In this document: piece after piece, positions 1-9,812 of the stretch | Layout: each line of letters begins with the position of its first letter | How positions within the stretch are numbered: position 1 is the first letter of the stretch | DNA from: Nitrospirota bacterium | GTDB lineage: Bacteria; Nitrospirota; Nitrospiria; Nitrospirales; Nitrospiraceae | Assembly (NCBI GenBank): GCA_026387665.1 | Contig: JAPLLG010000003.1 | Span: forward strand, 372,001-436,000 | Reading direction: 5' to 3' | DNA length: 64,000 bases | Notes under the pieces: model-generated | What the model was told of the DNA's origin: nothing | Seen by the model: the letters and a program-made list of their open reading frames with translations, nothing else | Database searches by the model: none | Translations under genes and position numbers: made by a program

Positions 1-294
1 GATCGGGGGGGTCAGTTTACCTCGGCGGAATACCAACAGTTCCTGGCGGCCCACCAGGTGACCTATAGCATGAGCACGGTGGGCAGTTGTGCGGACAATG
101 CCGCGGCGGAAAGTTTCTTCGGCGTCCTCAAACGGGAGCGGGTCAATCGGCGGCAGTACCAGACGAGAGCCGAGGCGAGAGCGGATATCTTTGATTACAT
201 CGAGCGCTGGCACAATCCCCGGCAGCGGCGGAGACTCGATCAGCAGCACCAGGGGGAGCAACTCTTAATTCAACCGTCCGTGGAAATGGGGTAG
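1..294 (+). mobile_element. IS3-family transposase (OrfB), 3' part
   Basis: The frame is open from base 1 and encodes the end of an IS3-type DDE integrase. It begins with DRGGQFTS, matching the usual (HS)DRGSQYTS around the second catalytic Asp. It continues through SCADNAAAESFFGVLKRE, which carries the catalytic Glu, and ends in the family's YIERWHNPRQRRR and QPSVEMG tail. The start and first catalytic Asp lie outside the window, so intactness cannot be judged. The element ends within the short gap before the glycosyltransferase on the other strand, so it marks the border of the polysaccharide locus. Confidence 0.9.
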
Positions 295-368
295 AACCCT
301 CTCAGTGAACTTTAACTCTGGACCACAGAGCACCACAAAATCTCATTATGCATCCCTTCCCCGCTGCC

Positions 369-1505
369 TTAATCCAGCCTCACCCACGGCAATATGCTGC
401 CACCATCACGTAACCAGCGATATGTTGCCAAGAATTGGGCACCGATCTGATCCCAGGAAAAGTCTCGCCTCATCCACTCATGGCCAGCTCGGCCCATTTC
501 CCTGAGCCGCTCGGGCGATGCAGAGAGTGCTTGCTCAAGACAGGTAACAAGCGGATCCACGCCGATGTCGATCCACCAACCTGCCCCCTCTTTCTCCAGC
601 CCACCCCACGGTGCGCCCTTGGTCACGATGACAGGCGTTCCCGCAGCCAGAGCTTCAGCCACCGCCATGCCAAAATTCTCCGAATGTGTGGGCAATACAA
701 ATAAGCTAGCCTCCCGATAAGCGCGTAGTTTTTCTTCAGCAAACAGCGGACCACAAAAAACAACACGCTCAAGTCGTAATTGCGCAACCAACGCTCGCAT
801 TTCTTTTAAATAGCGATTATTACCTGGTCCGGCGACATGGAGCTCCCACTCTGGAAATCGATCCTCTACTGCCCGCCAGGCACGCAACAAAATATCTACA
901 CCTTTTACGGGATGGATTCGCCCCAAAAATAACAACCTCCGTCGACCACCACTCGGCATTCCTTCAAGCATCGGGACGTCAATACCGTTAGGGATCATGC
1001 AAACTGGCTGCGTGAAGCCAACCCTCCGAATATCTTCATATTCGCTTTCTGACGTCGCATGGAAACAGGCTGCATGGCGTAAGGCCGGCGCTTGCCAGAG
1101 CCGCCAAAAAACTCTCTTCTGCAAGGCATTTTGACGCAACGCCCAAGGCGAGAGCATCCCTCGTGGCGAAACCACGAGTCGAGAGCGCCCACACCGACAA
1201 GCACGCCCAGGATAGATACTTGGCATAGTCCAAAGACTGTGACTATGGACGATGTCGATTTTCCCCGATGCCACTTCCTCCTTGAGCCAGCGGCACATTT
1301 GCGGCGATACCACCAAACGACGAAACCACCACCACAAATGGAAACTCATCAGATACCCCGGCTTGGCAGAAATACGCGTCCAGCCTACGGTCGCAAGACG
1401 TACATCTTCGCCTGCAGCAATCAGCGATTCGCAAAGACGTGGGACAGAATACGAAGGCCCGCTCGCTTCTTCTGTAATCGCAGGGACGACGTGGATTACT
1501 CGCAT
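369..1505 (-). CDS. Glycosyltransferase family 4 (GT-B), distal gene of the polysaccharide locus
   Basis: The 378-residue protein should transfer a sugar from a nucleotide donor to a growing lipid-linked glycan at the inner face of the cytoplasmic membrane. Its N-terminus (MRVIHVVPAITEEASGPSYS) is typical of the GT4 acceptor domain. The C-terminal donor domain starts near LLFLGRIHPVKGVDILLRAW (about residue 190) and carries the ENFGMAVAEALAAGTPVI nucleotide-binding EX7E motif near residue 275. The ATG start gives a clean N-terminus. It is the last gene of the minus-strand locus, separated from the next gene by about 490 bp and facing an insertion-sequence remnant. Donor and acceptor cannot be told from sequence. 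Confidence 0.9.
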   Translation of the reverse strand: MRVIHVVPAITEEASGPSYSVPRLCESLIAAGEDVRLATVGWTRISAKPGYLMSFHLWWWFRRLVVSPQMCRWLKEEVASGKIDIVHSHSLWTMPSIYPGRACRCGRSRLVVSPRGMLSPWALRQNALQKRVFWRLWQAPALRHAACFHATSESEYEDIRRVGFTQPVCMIPNGIDVPMLEGMPSGGRRRLLFLGRIHPVKGVDILLRAWRAVEDRFPEWELHVAGPGNNRYLKEMRALVAQLRLERVVFCGPLFAEEKLRAYREASLFVLPTHSENFGMAVAEALAAGTPVIVTKGAPWGGLEKEGAGWWIDIGVDPLVTCLEQALSASPERLREMGRAGHEWMRRDFSWDQIGAQFLATYRWLRDGGSILPWVRLD

Positions 1506-1992
1506 GCTGGCATCCTCAATAACCTCTCTGGTCCAGCGCCGCGACTAATATACTCCTGGCACGGCCAGCAGAGGCAAATCGAACACGGGACGCCCAGACC
1601 TCATGGCACGGAGCCAGACGTTCACAGGGGGAAAACCCATATTCTTGGGATTCATGACAAATTGGCACGAGACTTATCTGGCTGCTACGCCAGCATTGCC
1701 TTGCAACGGCACCCGCAAAACTGCACACGCAGGGCCCAAGTGTTCCTAAGAACTTCGACCTCACGAACGGCCTGCATAGGTCCAAAGAATACGCCATACT
1801 GGCCCAGTCGCTGTCACGCAACAATTAATCACGCAAGTAGTGGGTAGATTCTGGCAGACCAACAGATAAGACTTCGCTTCAAGATCAATTTTTCATCTTG
1901 GACCGCTGAAACTGAATCTTACATGACTACGCCGTCCTGTGGAGACGGCGCCCCAGCCCCCGACTTAAAACATGGTCACGACACAACCTCGC
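1506..1992. other. Gap with no recognisable gene
   Basis: About 490 bp between two minus-strand polysaccharide genes. Open frames exist on both strands, but none has a ribosome binding site or a family resemblance I can name. The plus-strand frame is rich in Arg, His, Thr and Pro, as expected of an antisense shadow. It may be decayed coding sequence, but I see no clear remnant. Confidence 0.4.
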
Positions 1993-3327
1993 TTATCGCG
2001 TCGAACTTCCCGCTGAAGAAAAAAACATAATGCATCTGTATGGCACATAAACAAAAAGAGCATTTCGAAACATATCGATTATTCCTATAACCAATTCGCG
2101 CTCCAAATTGACCGAATAGCTCCACACAAATGAAAAAATGATCCACATGCCAACTCCAGGCGATTCCACCATGCGCGAAGTCAGCTTCCCCATGAGCCAA
2201 CCAAAACAAAAATAGCCAATAGCCACTCCTAGCCAACCGAACTCGATATAAAACTGAGTCACTGGGCCCAGTGCCGTGTCAAACAAAACCGGCATATTAA
2301 GTAGCTCTTGCGCCACCAGTTGGGGGGATGTAACTGAGGGTTTATCCTCCCACAAAAAACGAGGGATCAATGCATGTAGAGAAACACCAATGCCCTCGCC
2401 ATACAAATGAGATTCACCTGCATCGATCGCATCGATCACATCAGACAAAAAGTTTATTCCCCCACCAGCCCGATCACTGACCCGCTCCGTAACATCTGAC
2501 ATCGACTCAGCAATTCGGCTCAACTCGCCCGAGCCAATGTTCTTAACTGCGTAAAGGAACTGATTCTCCGAAGATGCAAACGCTTCGACATCACCAAGTC
2601 GCACCATTTGCACAGCCAGCGCGACAGAGAAACACAATGCCAGCAATAGCAAAGCATGGTGGACTCCGACGATCATGTTACGGTAATGCTTCAGGCCAAC
2701 AAGAAAAAAAATTAACGCAGTAATAGCAGGGCGGGTCTGGGAAGATAAAACCAGAACCATGATAATGCCCAGCCCATAACTCCAAAAAAGTACGCGAGAT
2801 AGCACCCTGACGTTTCGACAGGAAACAGTGGACAGAAAACCAAGGAGAAGAATGATCGGCAACTGTAAATTCATCGCAAAGACGTCACGAACTGATGCGG
2901 CGATCGTGCGCTCCTGCTCGTAATAACGCGCTTGATTGAAAAATATTCCTTCCGAGACACGCCACACATACGCGTATGCGACTAACCCGATGCCCACAGC
3001 GCAGAATACCAGGAGAACCTGCGCTTCACGCTGGCCCAGCCATGTCGAAGAGATGATCTTGTTTTCACTAAACTGGCCATACTTCATTCCCATGCTGCAA
3101 GCTACATAACCAATGAAAATGAGCAACGCTATAAAGACCTGGTTTTCATGGGGGAGTTGCCCACTCAGAGCCAACATCAGAAACGGAAGAAGGTAATACA
3201 TGAAGTAGAAAATGCCATAAAATGGCAGTGGGCGCGCAATATCGATACACACGCCCGATGAGGATTGCACGTGACTCTTAACAATCAAAATGCCCGTAGC
3301 AGTGATTATCAGCAGTGATAGCAACAT
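1993..3327 (-). CDS. Wzy-like oligosaccharide repeat-unit polymerase (membrane)
   Basis: The 444-residue protein is almost wholly hydrophobic, with roughly ten to twelve membrane segments and one longer loop (about residues 265-340) containing VSDRAGGGINFLSDVIDAI and the proline/aromatic-rich LIPRFLWEDKPSVTSPQ. This layout, and the RFLW-KP motif followed by a late GW-x(n)-G segment, is typical of O-antigen/EPS polymerases that join flipped repeat units in the periplasm. It sits 32 bp downstream of the acyltransferase gene. A second ligase/polymerase-type protein lies at 14615-17200, so which one polymerises and which ligates is open. Base composition is AT-richer than in the conserved genes of the window. 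Confidence 0.75.
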   Translation of the reverse strand: MLLSLLIITATGILIVKSHVQSSSGVCIDIARPLPFYGIFYFMYYLLPFLMLALSGQLPHENQVFIALLIFIGYVACSMGMKYGQFSENKIISSTWLGQREAQVLLVFCAVGIGLVAYAYVWRVSEGIFFNQARYYEQERTIAASVRDVFAMNLQLPIILLLGFLSTVSCRNVRVLSRVLFWSYGLGIIMVLVLSSQTRPAITALIFFLVGLKHYRNMIVGVHHALLLLALCFSVALAVQMVRLGDVEAFASSENQFLYAVKNIGSGELSRIAESMSDVTERVSDRAGGGINFLSDVIDAIDAGESHLYGEGIGVSLHALIPRFLWEDKPSVTSPQLVAQELLNMPVLFDTALGPVTQFYIEFGWLGVAIGYFCFGWLMGKLTSRMVESPGVGMWIIFSFVWSYSVNLERELVIGIIDMFRNALFVYVPYRCIMFFSSAGSSTR

Positions 3328-3359
3328 TGGAATGGGACTCTCATCCAGAATGACACTTC

Positions 3360-4016
3360 CTATGAATTTTCATTATTGTTGTCGCCACAGCCAAACTCCG
3401 CTTCCCACTTATCATCCTCACTATCTATTTCATTTCTTCGACAAGATCGGACTACTCGAGCAGGATTGCCAACAACTACGGCATACTTAGGGACATCACT
3501 GACAACAACTGCGTGAGCTCCCACGATCGCTCCCCGCCCGACGCGGACATTCCCTACCACACAACATCCTGCATAGAGAGTAACAAAGTCCTCTATGACC
3601 GGGATGCCCGATGGACTACTAATAATACTGACATTATGAAACACTCGAACACGGCAGCCAATGATGGCATGACGGCTATAAACGATTCCAAGAGGATGGG
3701 GCCACCAATGACCATGGCCTATCGAGGTCTCTCCCCAAATATCCACATGATACACATGGTAAAGAATTTTCCGGCATAGGTATGCCACGGGCCACAGGTA
3801 ATACCGATAACCAAGATTCCCGATGCGCACAACTAGTAACGCATGCACACCACTAAAGAATAGTATTTGATATAAAAGCTTTGCATAGCGATATCCCCTG
3901 GATCCTGCGTGAGGAATCAGGGAGCGCCAATCGTTCCAAACTATTTCCAGAAACCACTGCTTATACCGATGCTCTACATGGCCATGCAATGATTGCTTCA
4001 CGATGTACCTTCTCAC
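3360..4016 (-). CDS. Serine acetyltransferase-like hexapeptide acyltransferase
   Basis: The 218-residue protein has a helical N-terminal half followed by a left-handed beta-helix (GETSIGHG, AIIGCRVRVFHNVSI, IEDFVTLYAGCCVVGNVRVGRGAIVGAHAVV) and the typical exit DVPKYAVVVGNPARVV. The family (CysE/LbH) moves acetyl groups from acetyl-CoA. In a polysaccharide locus it more likely acetylates a sugar or amino-sugar than serine. The annotated start is GTG, and other GTG codons follow within 15 residues, so the true start is uncertain. The 257 bp upstream hold nothing I can identify. Confidence 0.8.
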   Translation of the reverse strand: MRRYIVKQSLHGHVEHRYKQWFLEIVWNDWRSLIPHAGSRGYRYAKLLYQILFFSGVHALLVVRIGNLGYRYYLWPVAYLCRKILYHVYHVDIWGETSIGHGHWWPHPLGIVYSRHAIIGCRVRVFHNVSIISSPSGIPVIEDFVTLYAGCCVVGNVRVGRGAIVGAHAVVVSDVPKYAVVVGNPARVVRSCRRNEIDSEDDKWEAEFGCGDNNNENS

Positions 4017-4273
4017 GCTATCAGCGGAGCAATGGGATAAAATATTTACAACTGATCTTACGAATTCACATCAGTATCCTTCGGCAATGAAGCATTAATA
4101 AAATCACGACTGCGAAGCAGTTAACGACATTTATCACCCTCTCCACCGTGCAGTGCCGACAATAACCGCGAACACAGCAACCCAGCTCAAAAAACTCAAA
4201 ACTGAGAACCGAAGCGACGGCATTGATTTCAAAAAAGTGACACCTGTAACGAGCGGCATTTTCTGACAATGCA

Positions 4274-5059
4274 TTATGACACTGGCGGCATTTGCCACAC
4301 CACCAAGCTTGTCCCTTTCAAGCTCGTGAGCGCCTTCCCTTTGCAGATCTGTACGATCGCCTTAGTGACATCGCCAATCACCAGATAGTCATGCCAAACG
4401 ACCAAACCGCCTGGACGAATCATGTCAAACGCTTTCTCCGTATCGTGCATAACGCCAGCATAAGAATGATCTGCATCTATAAAAACAAAGTCTACCCTCC
4501 GCTTGAACTGCGCAAGATCAAACTCCCCGGAATCTCCCATCAGCATTTTGACTTTACTCTCCACAGGTGTCGACAAGAAGCACTCACCAACCTGCACCTC
4601 CTTAAAAAACGGAGTGTCTGCGCCGAAATCAAATCTCCCTTTCTCTTTGTCGATCGTGTAAACCATGGCAGCCTCAGGCGAATTCAACGCAAGATGCAGG
4701 GTGGTCCTACCATCAAACGTCCCAAACTCAAATAGGACTTTTGGAGAAAGCATCTGAACAAGAGATGAAATTGTCACGACCTCTTCCCATGAAAGGTTGT
4801 ACGCATTGGGGCGGGCAAGACTCACTCGGCTTTCGGCCTTAGCTATATCAGGAAAAATCTCTTCCACAAATTTCCCGGGAGGACCACCTTTCGGTTCTCG
4901 CCTCATCGCGCACTCTCTCGCCACCTCGTGCCGAAAAATAAACCAATCGCGCGGCGCATACCTCCTAGCGAGAAACCCGTATCGGAACAGTTCTCGCCAA
5001 AAACTTTCCGGGTTAGCGAGCGCATGAAATAGTCGAGTGAGCACTATGGAAACCTCCAT
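4274..5059 (-). CDS. Class I SAM-dependent methyltransferase (Methyltransf_24 type)
   Basis: The 261-residue protein has the SAM-binding motif I as VLFEFGTFDGRTTLHLA (about residue 107) and a later DFVFIDADHSYAGVMHDTEKA followed by LRPGG-like MIRPGGLVVWHDY, the signature of the small-molecule methyltransferases found in glycan loci. It probably methylates a sugar of the repeat unit. It lies 16 bp after the Wzx gene in the same direction, so the two are probably co-transcribed. The substrate is unknown. Confidence 0.85.
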   Translation of the reverse strand: MEVSIVLTRLFHALANPESFWRELFRYGFLARRYAPRDWFIFRHEVARECAMRREPKGGPPGKFVEEIFPDIAKAESRVSLARPNAYNLSWEEVVTISSLVQMLSPKVLFEFGTFDGRTTLHLALNSPEAAMVYTIDKEKGRFDFGADTPFFKEVQVGECFLSTPVESKVKMLMGDSGEFDLAQFKRRVDFVFIDADHSYAGVMHDTEKAFDMIRPGGLVVWHDYLVIGDVTKAIVQICKGKALTSLKGTSLVVWQMPPVS

Positions 5060-5075
5060 TTACGAGAAAATGCAG

Positions 5076-6398
5076 TCACAGATTCACTCCACTGGCCAGC
5101 ACAGGAACTGGACGGAGTAGCCCACGCATGAGCCAATGCGCGCCTAGTGCTATCGTTACTGCCCAAATAACATATGACACCAACGTGCTGAAGGCAGCAC
5201 CCAGCATGCCATAGGCAGGAACAGCCACGATATTGATCAGAACATTGCTTACTGCAGCCACCGCGGTCGCCACTAGAATTCCCCTTGGTCTTTTACTCGC
5301 CAAAAAAAGAGGGAGAATCGAATAGCCCGCGACATAAAAACAGTGGGCCGTAGCAATGCACATCATTACCTGCCAACCGATCCAGTAACTATTCCCGAGC
5401 ATAAGCGCAGCAATTGTTTCTCCTGCGAAACACAGAGTCACCGTTCCCAAGACGCTTCCGAGAAAACCACACGCCGTACGCCATAGCAACACCCGTTTCA
5501 CACCCTGCCAATCATTCACTGAAGCCTTGTCATACAGAAGCGGCCTGGTTAAAACTTCGAGCCACCCATTCAGCATCAAATATGGCAGAGACCAAAATCC
5601 ATAATTCATTGCATAAATACCGACATCTCGCAGAGTCATGAAATGTTCAATCAAGTACCGGTCTCCAGTGGATAGCACCCAGTGAACTAAATATCCGAGC
5701 GGGAGAGCCCAGCCAAAGCTGGTGAAAGAATTCTTAAGGCTGCTCAACTCCTTCCACGTATCCACCGGCCTTTCATTAAGATCACGCTGGCCACTTGGCG
5801 AACGCGAAACAACTAATACAATAAGAATGGCAAGCCCCTGGGATAGGATAACGGCATCTGCTCCTGGCATGGCCATGCCCAGCAACAGCACAAGGCCCAA
5901 GGGATAGAATCCTTTCAGGAAAATATTTGTCATCGCAAGTCGTCTCTGAAGACGATGAGCCTCCAGATAATTCGTCGTCGCACTCATAAACGGTTGCACG
6001 AGAATCAACACAGCAGCTGGAATAACCAGCTGAAAATACACACTGCCCCCCCTTGATCGCTCTGCCAGAGCCACCAGCAGATAAATGAAAAGTGCGATAC
6101 CTCCCGCAATGCCTAGCACCCAGTTGAAGGTGCTCGCGTACCAACTGGCCATTCCACATTTCAGATAATCAAAGTACACACGAAGATGCACGGTCATGAG
6201 CGGACCAACAAGCAGACCGTTAAGCAAGGCAAGTACACCTAGAACGAGACTTGCCTGCCCATACTCATCGGCACCAACAAGACTGGTAACAATTTTGACT
6301 GCGACAAGACCAACAGAGGCACTCGCCAGGTTGCCCACCAGGGACCAGAAGCTGTCGGCGCAGAATTTAGGAGAGAATTGAGCGTGAAGGATCTTCAC
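5076..6398 (-). CDS. Wzx-type polysaccharide flippase
   Basis: The 440-residue protein has about twelve evenly spaced hydrophobic segments and the MATE/MOP-type N-terminus (FWSLVGNLASASVGLVAVKIVTS) of lipid-linked oligosaccharide flippases. It would move undecaprenyl-linked repeat units across the cytoplasmic membrane before polymerisation. Its start overlaps the end of the upstream glycosyltransferase gene by 4 bp (ATGA-type), indicating translational coupling. The family assignment is firm at superfamily level; the substrate is not predictable. Confidence 0.85.
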   Translation of the reverse strand: MKILHAQFSPKFCADSFWSLVGNLASASVGLVAVKIVTSLVGADEYGQASLVLGVLALLNGLLVGPLMTVHLRVYFDYLKCGMASWYASTFNWVLGIAGGIALFIYLLVALAERSRGGSVYFQLVIPAAVLILVQPFMSATTNYLEAHRLQRRLAMTNIFLKGFYPLGLVLLLGMAMPGADAVILSQGLAILIVLVVSRSPSGQRDLNERPVDTWKELSSLKNSFTSFGWALPLGYLVHWVLSTGDRYLIEHFMTLRDVGIYAMNYGFWSLPYLMLNGWLEVLTRPLLYDKASVNDWQGVKRVLLWRTACGFLGSVLGTVTLCFAGETIAALMLGNSYWIGWQVMMCIATAHCFYVAGYSILPLFLASKRPRGILVATAVAAVSNVLINIVAVPAYGMLGAAFSTLVSYVIWAVTIALGAHWLMRGLLRPVPVLASGVNL

Positions 6399-7603
6399 CG
6401 AGATTGACTGACCCCAATCGAAAGAACTTTCCTTTTAATCTTGTCTACCAAGTGATTAACGTTTTCAACGATTTTCATTGGTGGAGTATACGCGCTCACT
6501 GCCCCTAAGGCACCTACAACGCGCAAATAGCCCAATGTCCGATTTAAATCGTTTCTCTGATTCTTCTCCACATAATCAGAAATAATTAATTCTTGTCCCA
6601 TTGTGCCCAGCGCGTCACTTAGCAGAGGATCGTTGATCAGCCTGATAAGCGCTTGATATCGTTCTGCCGCCGTGGTCACGCGAATCCCTGCCCCCTCAGG
6701 ATTGCAATATTTATAAACCATATCATTACCTGAGAGAACAGGCCGACCCATTGCATGAGCATCGAGAGTTGAAATTGGCCCACACTCAATTCCCAAACTG
6801 ACTAACACAACACGGGCCGAGCTGATTTCTTTGGCCAACTGGGCAAGGGGCAATGAGTGCATTGACAACTGCCCTGCTCGGAATCGCAATCCTCTAAGTA
6901 TATAGGGTGGAATCTCCGCCTTAATGTGAGCCCCGTGACAAGGGCCATATAACGTCCACCGATAAGACGGATGCTCCCATAACACTCGTTGCATCGTTTC
7001 CGCCCAGCTACGCAGCCCCTTCTTCGTCCAAGCTCCTACCCACACAATGCGATTCTCAACCGGCACCCTCGATAGCCCTTGATACAGCCAGTTCCATGGA
7101 ACCACATTTCGTATCAGCATAAACTTATGACGCAATCTGGGATACCGGACACAGTATTCTGCCAGCTGCCCTTGGCCGACAAGTGCATAAATATCAATGG
7201 CCGTTTCTTCCTGAAATGCCTTGTGACTTCCGTAACGATCAATATTCTGCCCGATATGGACAACCTTCGCCTTGGGAAACTTTGACCTAAAGAAATCAGC
7301 CGCAGCAAAGGCCCCTTCCAGAAATATGACATCAGGGCTTCGGATGCGTCCAGATGCCAGCAATCGCTCCTGATCGGATTGGTTACTGGATCCGACAAAA
7401 TCAACGGCCTCTTCTACAATATCCTCCTTTGTTGCGCCAAGGACCTGCACATGATGCCCCATCTGAGTCAGGTTTCTTGCATGCCACAGCAGTTGACTGC
7501 ACGTGCCCCCAATAGAATACTTAGCCAAGGCAGAAAAAGTGACTGGATATTCATAGAGTGGGATCCAGCTCCTCCACAGAAGGATGTTTAGCTGTTCATT
7601 CAT
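6395..7603 (-). CDS. Glycosyltransferase, GT4-like
   Basis: The 402-residue protein has a GT-B layout. The N-terminal domain contains the GGTCSQLLWHARNLTQMGHHVQVLG segment, the linker is near RIVWVGAWTKKGLRSW, and the donor domain has WTLYGPCHGAH and a C-terminal LGIECGPISTLDAHAMGRPVLSG. The last motif resembles the E-x7-E region but is degenerate. It probably adds one sugar of the repeat unit. It overlaps both neighbours by 4 bp, so it sits in a tightly coupled block with the flippase and the CgeB-like gene. Confidence 0.75.
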   Translation of the reverse strand: MNEQLNILLWRSWIPLYEYPVTFSALAKYSIGGTCSQLLWHARNLTQMGHHVQVLGATKEDIVEEAVDFVGSSNQSDQERLLASGRIRSPDVIFLEGAFAAADFFRSKFPKAKVVHIGQNIDRYGSHKAFQEETAIDIYALVGQGQLAEYCVRYPRLRHKFMLIRNVVPWNWLYQGLSRVPVENRIVWVGAWTKKGLRSWAETMQRVLWEHPSYRWTLYGPCHGAHIKAEIPPYILRGLRFRAGQLSMHSLPLAQLAKEISSARVVLVSLGIECGPISTLDAHAMGRPVLSGNDMVYKYCNPEGAGIRVTTAAERYQALIRLINDPLLSDALGTMGQELIISDYVEKNQRNDLNRTLGYLRVVGALGAVSAYTPPMKIVENVNHLVDKIKRKVLSIGVSQSR

Positions 7604-8676
7604 GAAAATGCCGACGCGGAAATAATGTGAATCAAATCCCTTGCACGTTCCGTGTAGCTATGACGCTGAACAAGCTCAGCGCCACGATCACGTATCCGTC
7701 GAGCCAAGGATTCATCTCCGATAGCCCTGTCTAATTTCCCACGGAGATCTTTAATGTCTGCAAACATTAAGCTGCCTGCTTCCTCAGGGAAAAACTCATG
7801 TTGCTCATCTGAGCGAGTTGCCAACATCAAGCCACCCATAGCTGGGATTTCAAACGTGCGCATGTTATGGGCACCGACGTTCTGCGCACGCAACAAATTC
7901 AAGCACACCGATGAGCTGTACATCACCCTTGATAGGTCTTCCCCGTATATGTTGCGGGGCACGATTCGCTGAAAAAGTGGCGAGTTTTTTGAAACCCGAT
8001 CCCAATTGTTTCCAAATATTCGCAGATCGTAATCTGCCAGCTCTGTTAAAATTGATTCTCGCTCTGGGTCCCATGCCCCCACAAAGGTCACACGCCCTGG
8101 AATAATGGCCACCGGTTCCGATGGGGGGCGATGGAAATCAGAGTCGTAGCCAAAGGGAAGATAGACCACTCTCTTACAGCCTTGCTTTTCAAGTTTGGAG
8201 GCAACATGTCGCGACCAGGTGAAATAGAAATCGTAAAAGCTAAGCGAACGGATGATTTGAGAGTTTGTGGAGCCTCTTGATGCCACATTCAACGGGTCGT
8301 CAGGGTTATAATTGGCCCACAGGGCCTTCGGATTAATCGAACGACAAGCGTCAAGAGCAGAACGTGAGAGCTCTGCGCCTTTAAATACGACAACAACATC
8401 ATATAATTTCCCTTTTGCAGATAGAAATTGGATCAGTTTAGCTCCAATTCTCCAACTTGAAATTAGCCGTGCAGATCGATTAAACACACGTGCAGGGATT
8501 CGAGATCCAGGGATAGAAAACGTCAGACGGCCTACATCAAACAAATCGGTCTGACAAAATCCAGCCTTAATTAATGCCCGGAAATACGCACTCTCAAGTG
8601 AGCCCTGTGCATTAGAGCCTACCAAAAGGATCTTGGGGGAATGTACCCACCTTTCGCTCTTGCTAGTCATTCGCAA
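7600..8676 (-). CDS. CgeB-like glycosyltransferase
   Basis: The 358-residue protein matches the CgeB/YkvP-type GT-B pattern: KILLVGSNAQGSLESAYFRAL at the N-terminus, LPFGYDSDFHRP before the donor domain, then VTFVGAWDPERESIL and the diagnostic NLLRAQNVGAHNMRTFEIPAMGG with SDEQHEFF. Family members transfer sugars in surface glycans, spore crusts and some protein glycosylation systems. It overlaps the GT2 gene upstream by 10 bp and the next gene by 4 bp. The specific sugar is unknown. Confidence 0.85.
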   Translation of the reverse strand: MRMTSKSERWVHSPKILLVGSNAQGSLESAYFRALIKAGFCQTDLFDVGRLTFSIPGSRIPARVFNRSARLISSWRIGAKLIQFLSAKGKLYDVVVVFKGAELSRSALDACRSINPKALWANYNPDDPLNVASRGSTNSQIIRSLSFYDFYFTWSRHVASKLEKQGCKRVVYLPFGYDSDFHRPPSEPVAIIPGRVTFVGAWDPERESILTELADYDLRIFGNNWDRVSKNSPLFQRIVPRNIYGEDLSRVMYSSSVCLNLLRAQNVGAHNMRTFEIPAMGGLMLATRSDEQHEFFPEEAGSLMFADIKDLRGKLDRAIGDESLARRIRDRGAELVQRHSYTERARDLIHIISASAFS

Positions 8677-9761
8677 GAAGGGGAAAGACTTTTCTTCCCT
8701 AAATATCCTAATGCCTTAGACAATCTATACAAAGGCATTTTGAGTTTCTCTAAAATTCCAGTAGGCACGAGGAGACCTGCTGATGTAGTTACCAGATAGA
8801 CAGCAAGAAGGCCTATCCATGTACTCAAAGATACTCTCGATATTTTAATCAATCGGGGAGGAAAACAGCCTAACGCCATATTCACTGCCGCTTTGTAGAC
8901 CCCATTCTTTCGATAATCGTAAAGCCAATACGGATAAGAAAAACATAGAATCTGGCAGTAGATTGAGAAAATGTAGCGTCCTCTCTCATGTGCCTGAACA
9001 AAAGGAAGAATCGCGTCGCAGGCAACTCTCCCTACTTGATCCAGGCCTCCTGTCTTTGGCGTAAGCTTGCAGTTATCTCGTTCCAAAACATCGAGATAAC
9101 TGTTCACTGTCTTCCCTGGGATCTGCACGTTCATGGCTACCAGAGGCTCTGCAATTGACGCGAGAGTCCCGCCAGCGGCAATGATCCTGGCAGCGATATA
9201 GATCTGGACATATATTGAGCCATCACATTTATTCGTATCAAATCTCTTAAACGACGAATTCTTAAGGACAACGCCGCAGACAACACTGAAAGAGCGAAAG
9301 GTTCGAACTGCCACATTCGGACCAGACCCGATCACAGCAGTCCGCTGAGCACGGCGCGCGACTGGGCCAGCTGCCCCGTAAGGGTGACAGTTTACAAAGA
9401 CTGCGTCAGGGAGGTTCAACTGCTTGAGGAAAGTCGCAAGCTGTGAAAGCGCGTTCTCACTCGAAAGGGCATCATCGTTCCCGAGTGTGAAGAGATACTC
9501 GCCTTCTGCCGCCCCCCACGATGCGCGGAGGTTTGCATCGTAACCGAGATTCTTGGGCTGACGGATATAACGGAATCTGACCGGACATTGCCCCTTCAAA
9601 CTCGCGATATACGCCGGAATCACGTGCTCGGACTCATCGGTAGATGCGTCATCCGAGATGATGACCTCAACCGCCACATAGTCCTGTCTCCTAATCGAAT
9701 CAAGAACAACCAACAAATACTCGGCTCGGTTATAATGAGGTATGCAGATCGAGATCAACAC
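8667..9761 (-). CDS. Glycosyltransferase family 2 (GT-A)
   Basis: The 364-residue protein begins MLISICIPHYNRAEYLLVVL, with GTG as start codon, followed by the GT2 motifs EVIISDDASTDESEHV and NLGYDANLRASWGAAEGEYLFTLGNDD (DXD-like acidic site near residue 97). A hydrophobic C-terminal stretch (IGLLAVYLVTTSAGLLVPTG) probably tethers it to the membrane. Such enzymes add one sugar to the lipid-linked repeat unit. It precedes the CgeB-like gene with a 10-bp overlap. Confidence 0.9.
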   Translation of the reverse strand: MLISICIPHYNRAEYLLVVLDSIRRQDYVAVEVIISDDASTDESEHVIPAYIASLKGQCPVRFRYIRQPKNLGYDANLRASWGAAEGEYLFTLGNDDALSSENALSQLATFLKQLNLPDAVFVNCHPYGAAGPVARRAQRTAVIGSGPNVAVRTFRSFSVVCGVVLKNSSFKRFDTNKCDGSIYVQIYIAARIIAAGGTLASIAEPLVAMNVQIPGKTVNSYLDVLERDNCKLTPKTGGLDQVGRVACDAILPFVQAHERGRYIFSIYCQILCFSYPYWLYDYRKNGVYKAAVNMALGCFPPRLIKISRVSLSTWIGLLAVYLVTTSAGLLVPTGILEKLKMPLYRLSKALGYLGKKSLSPSCE

Positions 9762-9812
9762 TGTAGCGCAAGCTCCATTAATCTACTAACCCGATGATCG
9801 CGAATGGACAGG

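Noticed and set aside
1092-1847. 251-residue plus-strand frame
   Set aside because: It lies mostly antisense to the GT4 gene, is rich in His, Arg, Thr and Pro, and has no ribosome site or motif; it is a shadow frame.
4066-4269. 67-residue minus-strand frame
   Set aside because: Cys- and Phe-rich without recognisable motif or ribosome site; probably chance in an AT-rich gap.
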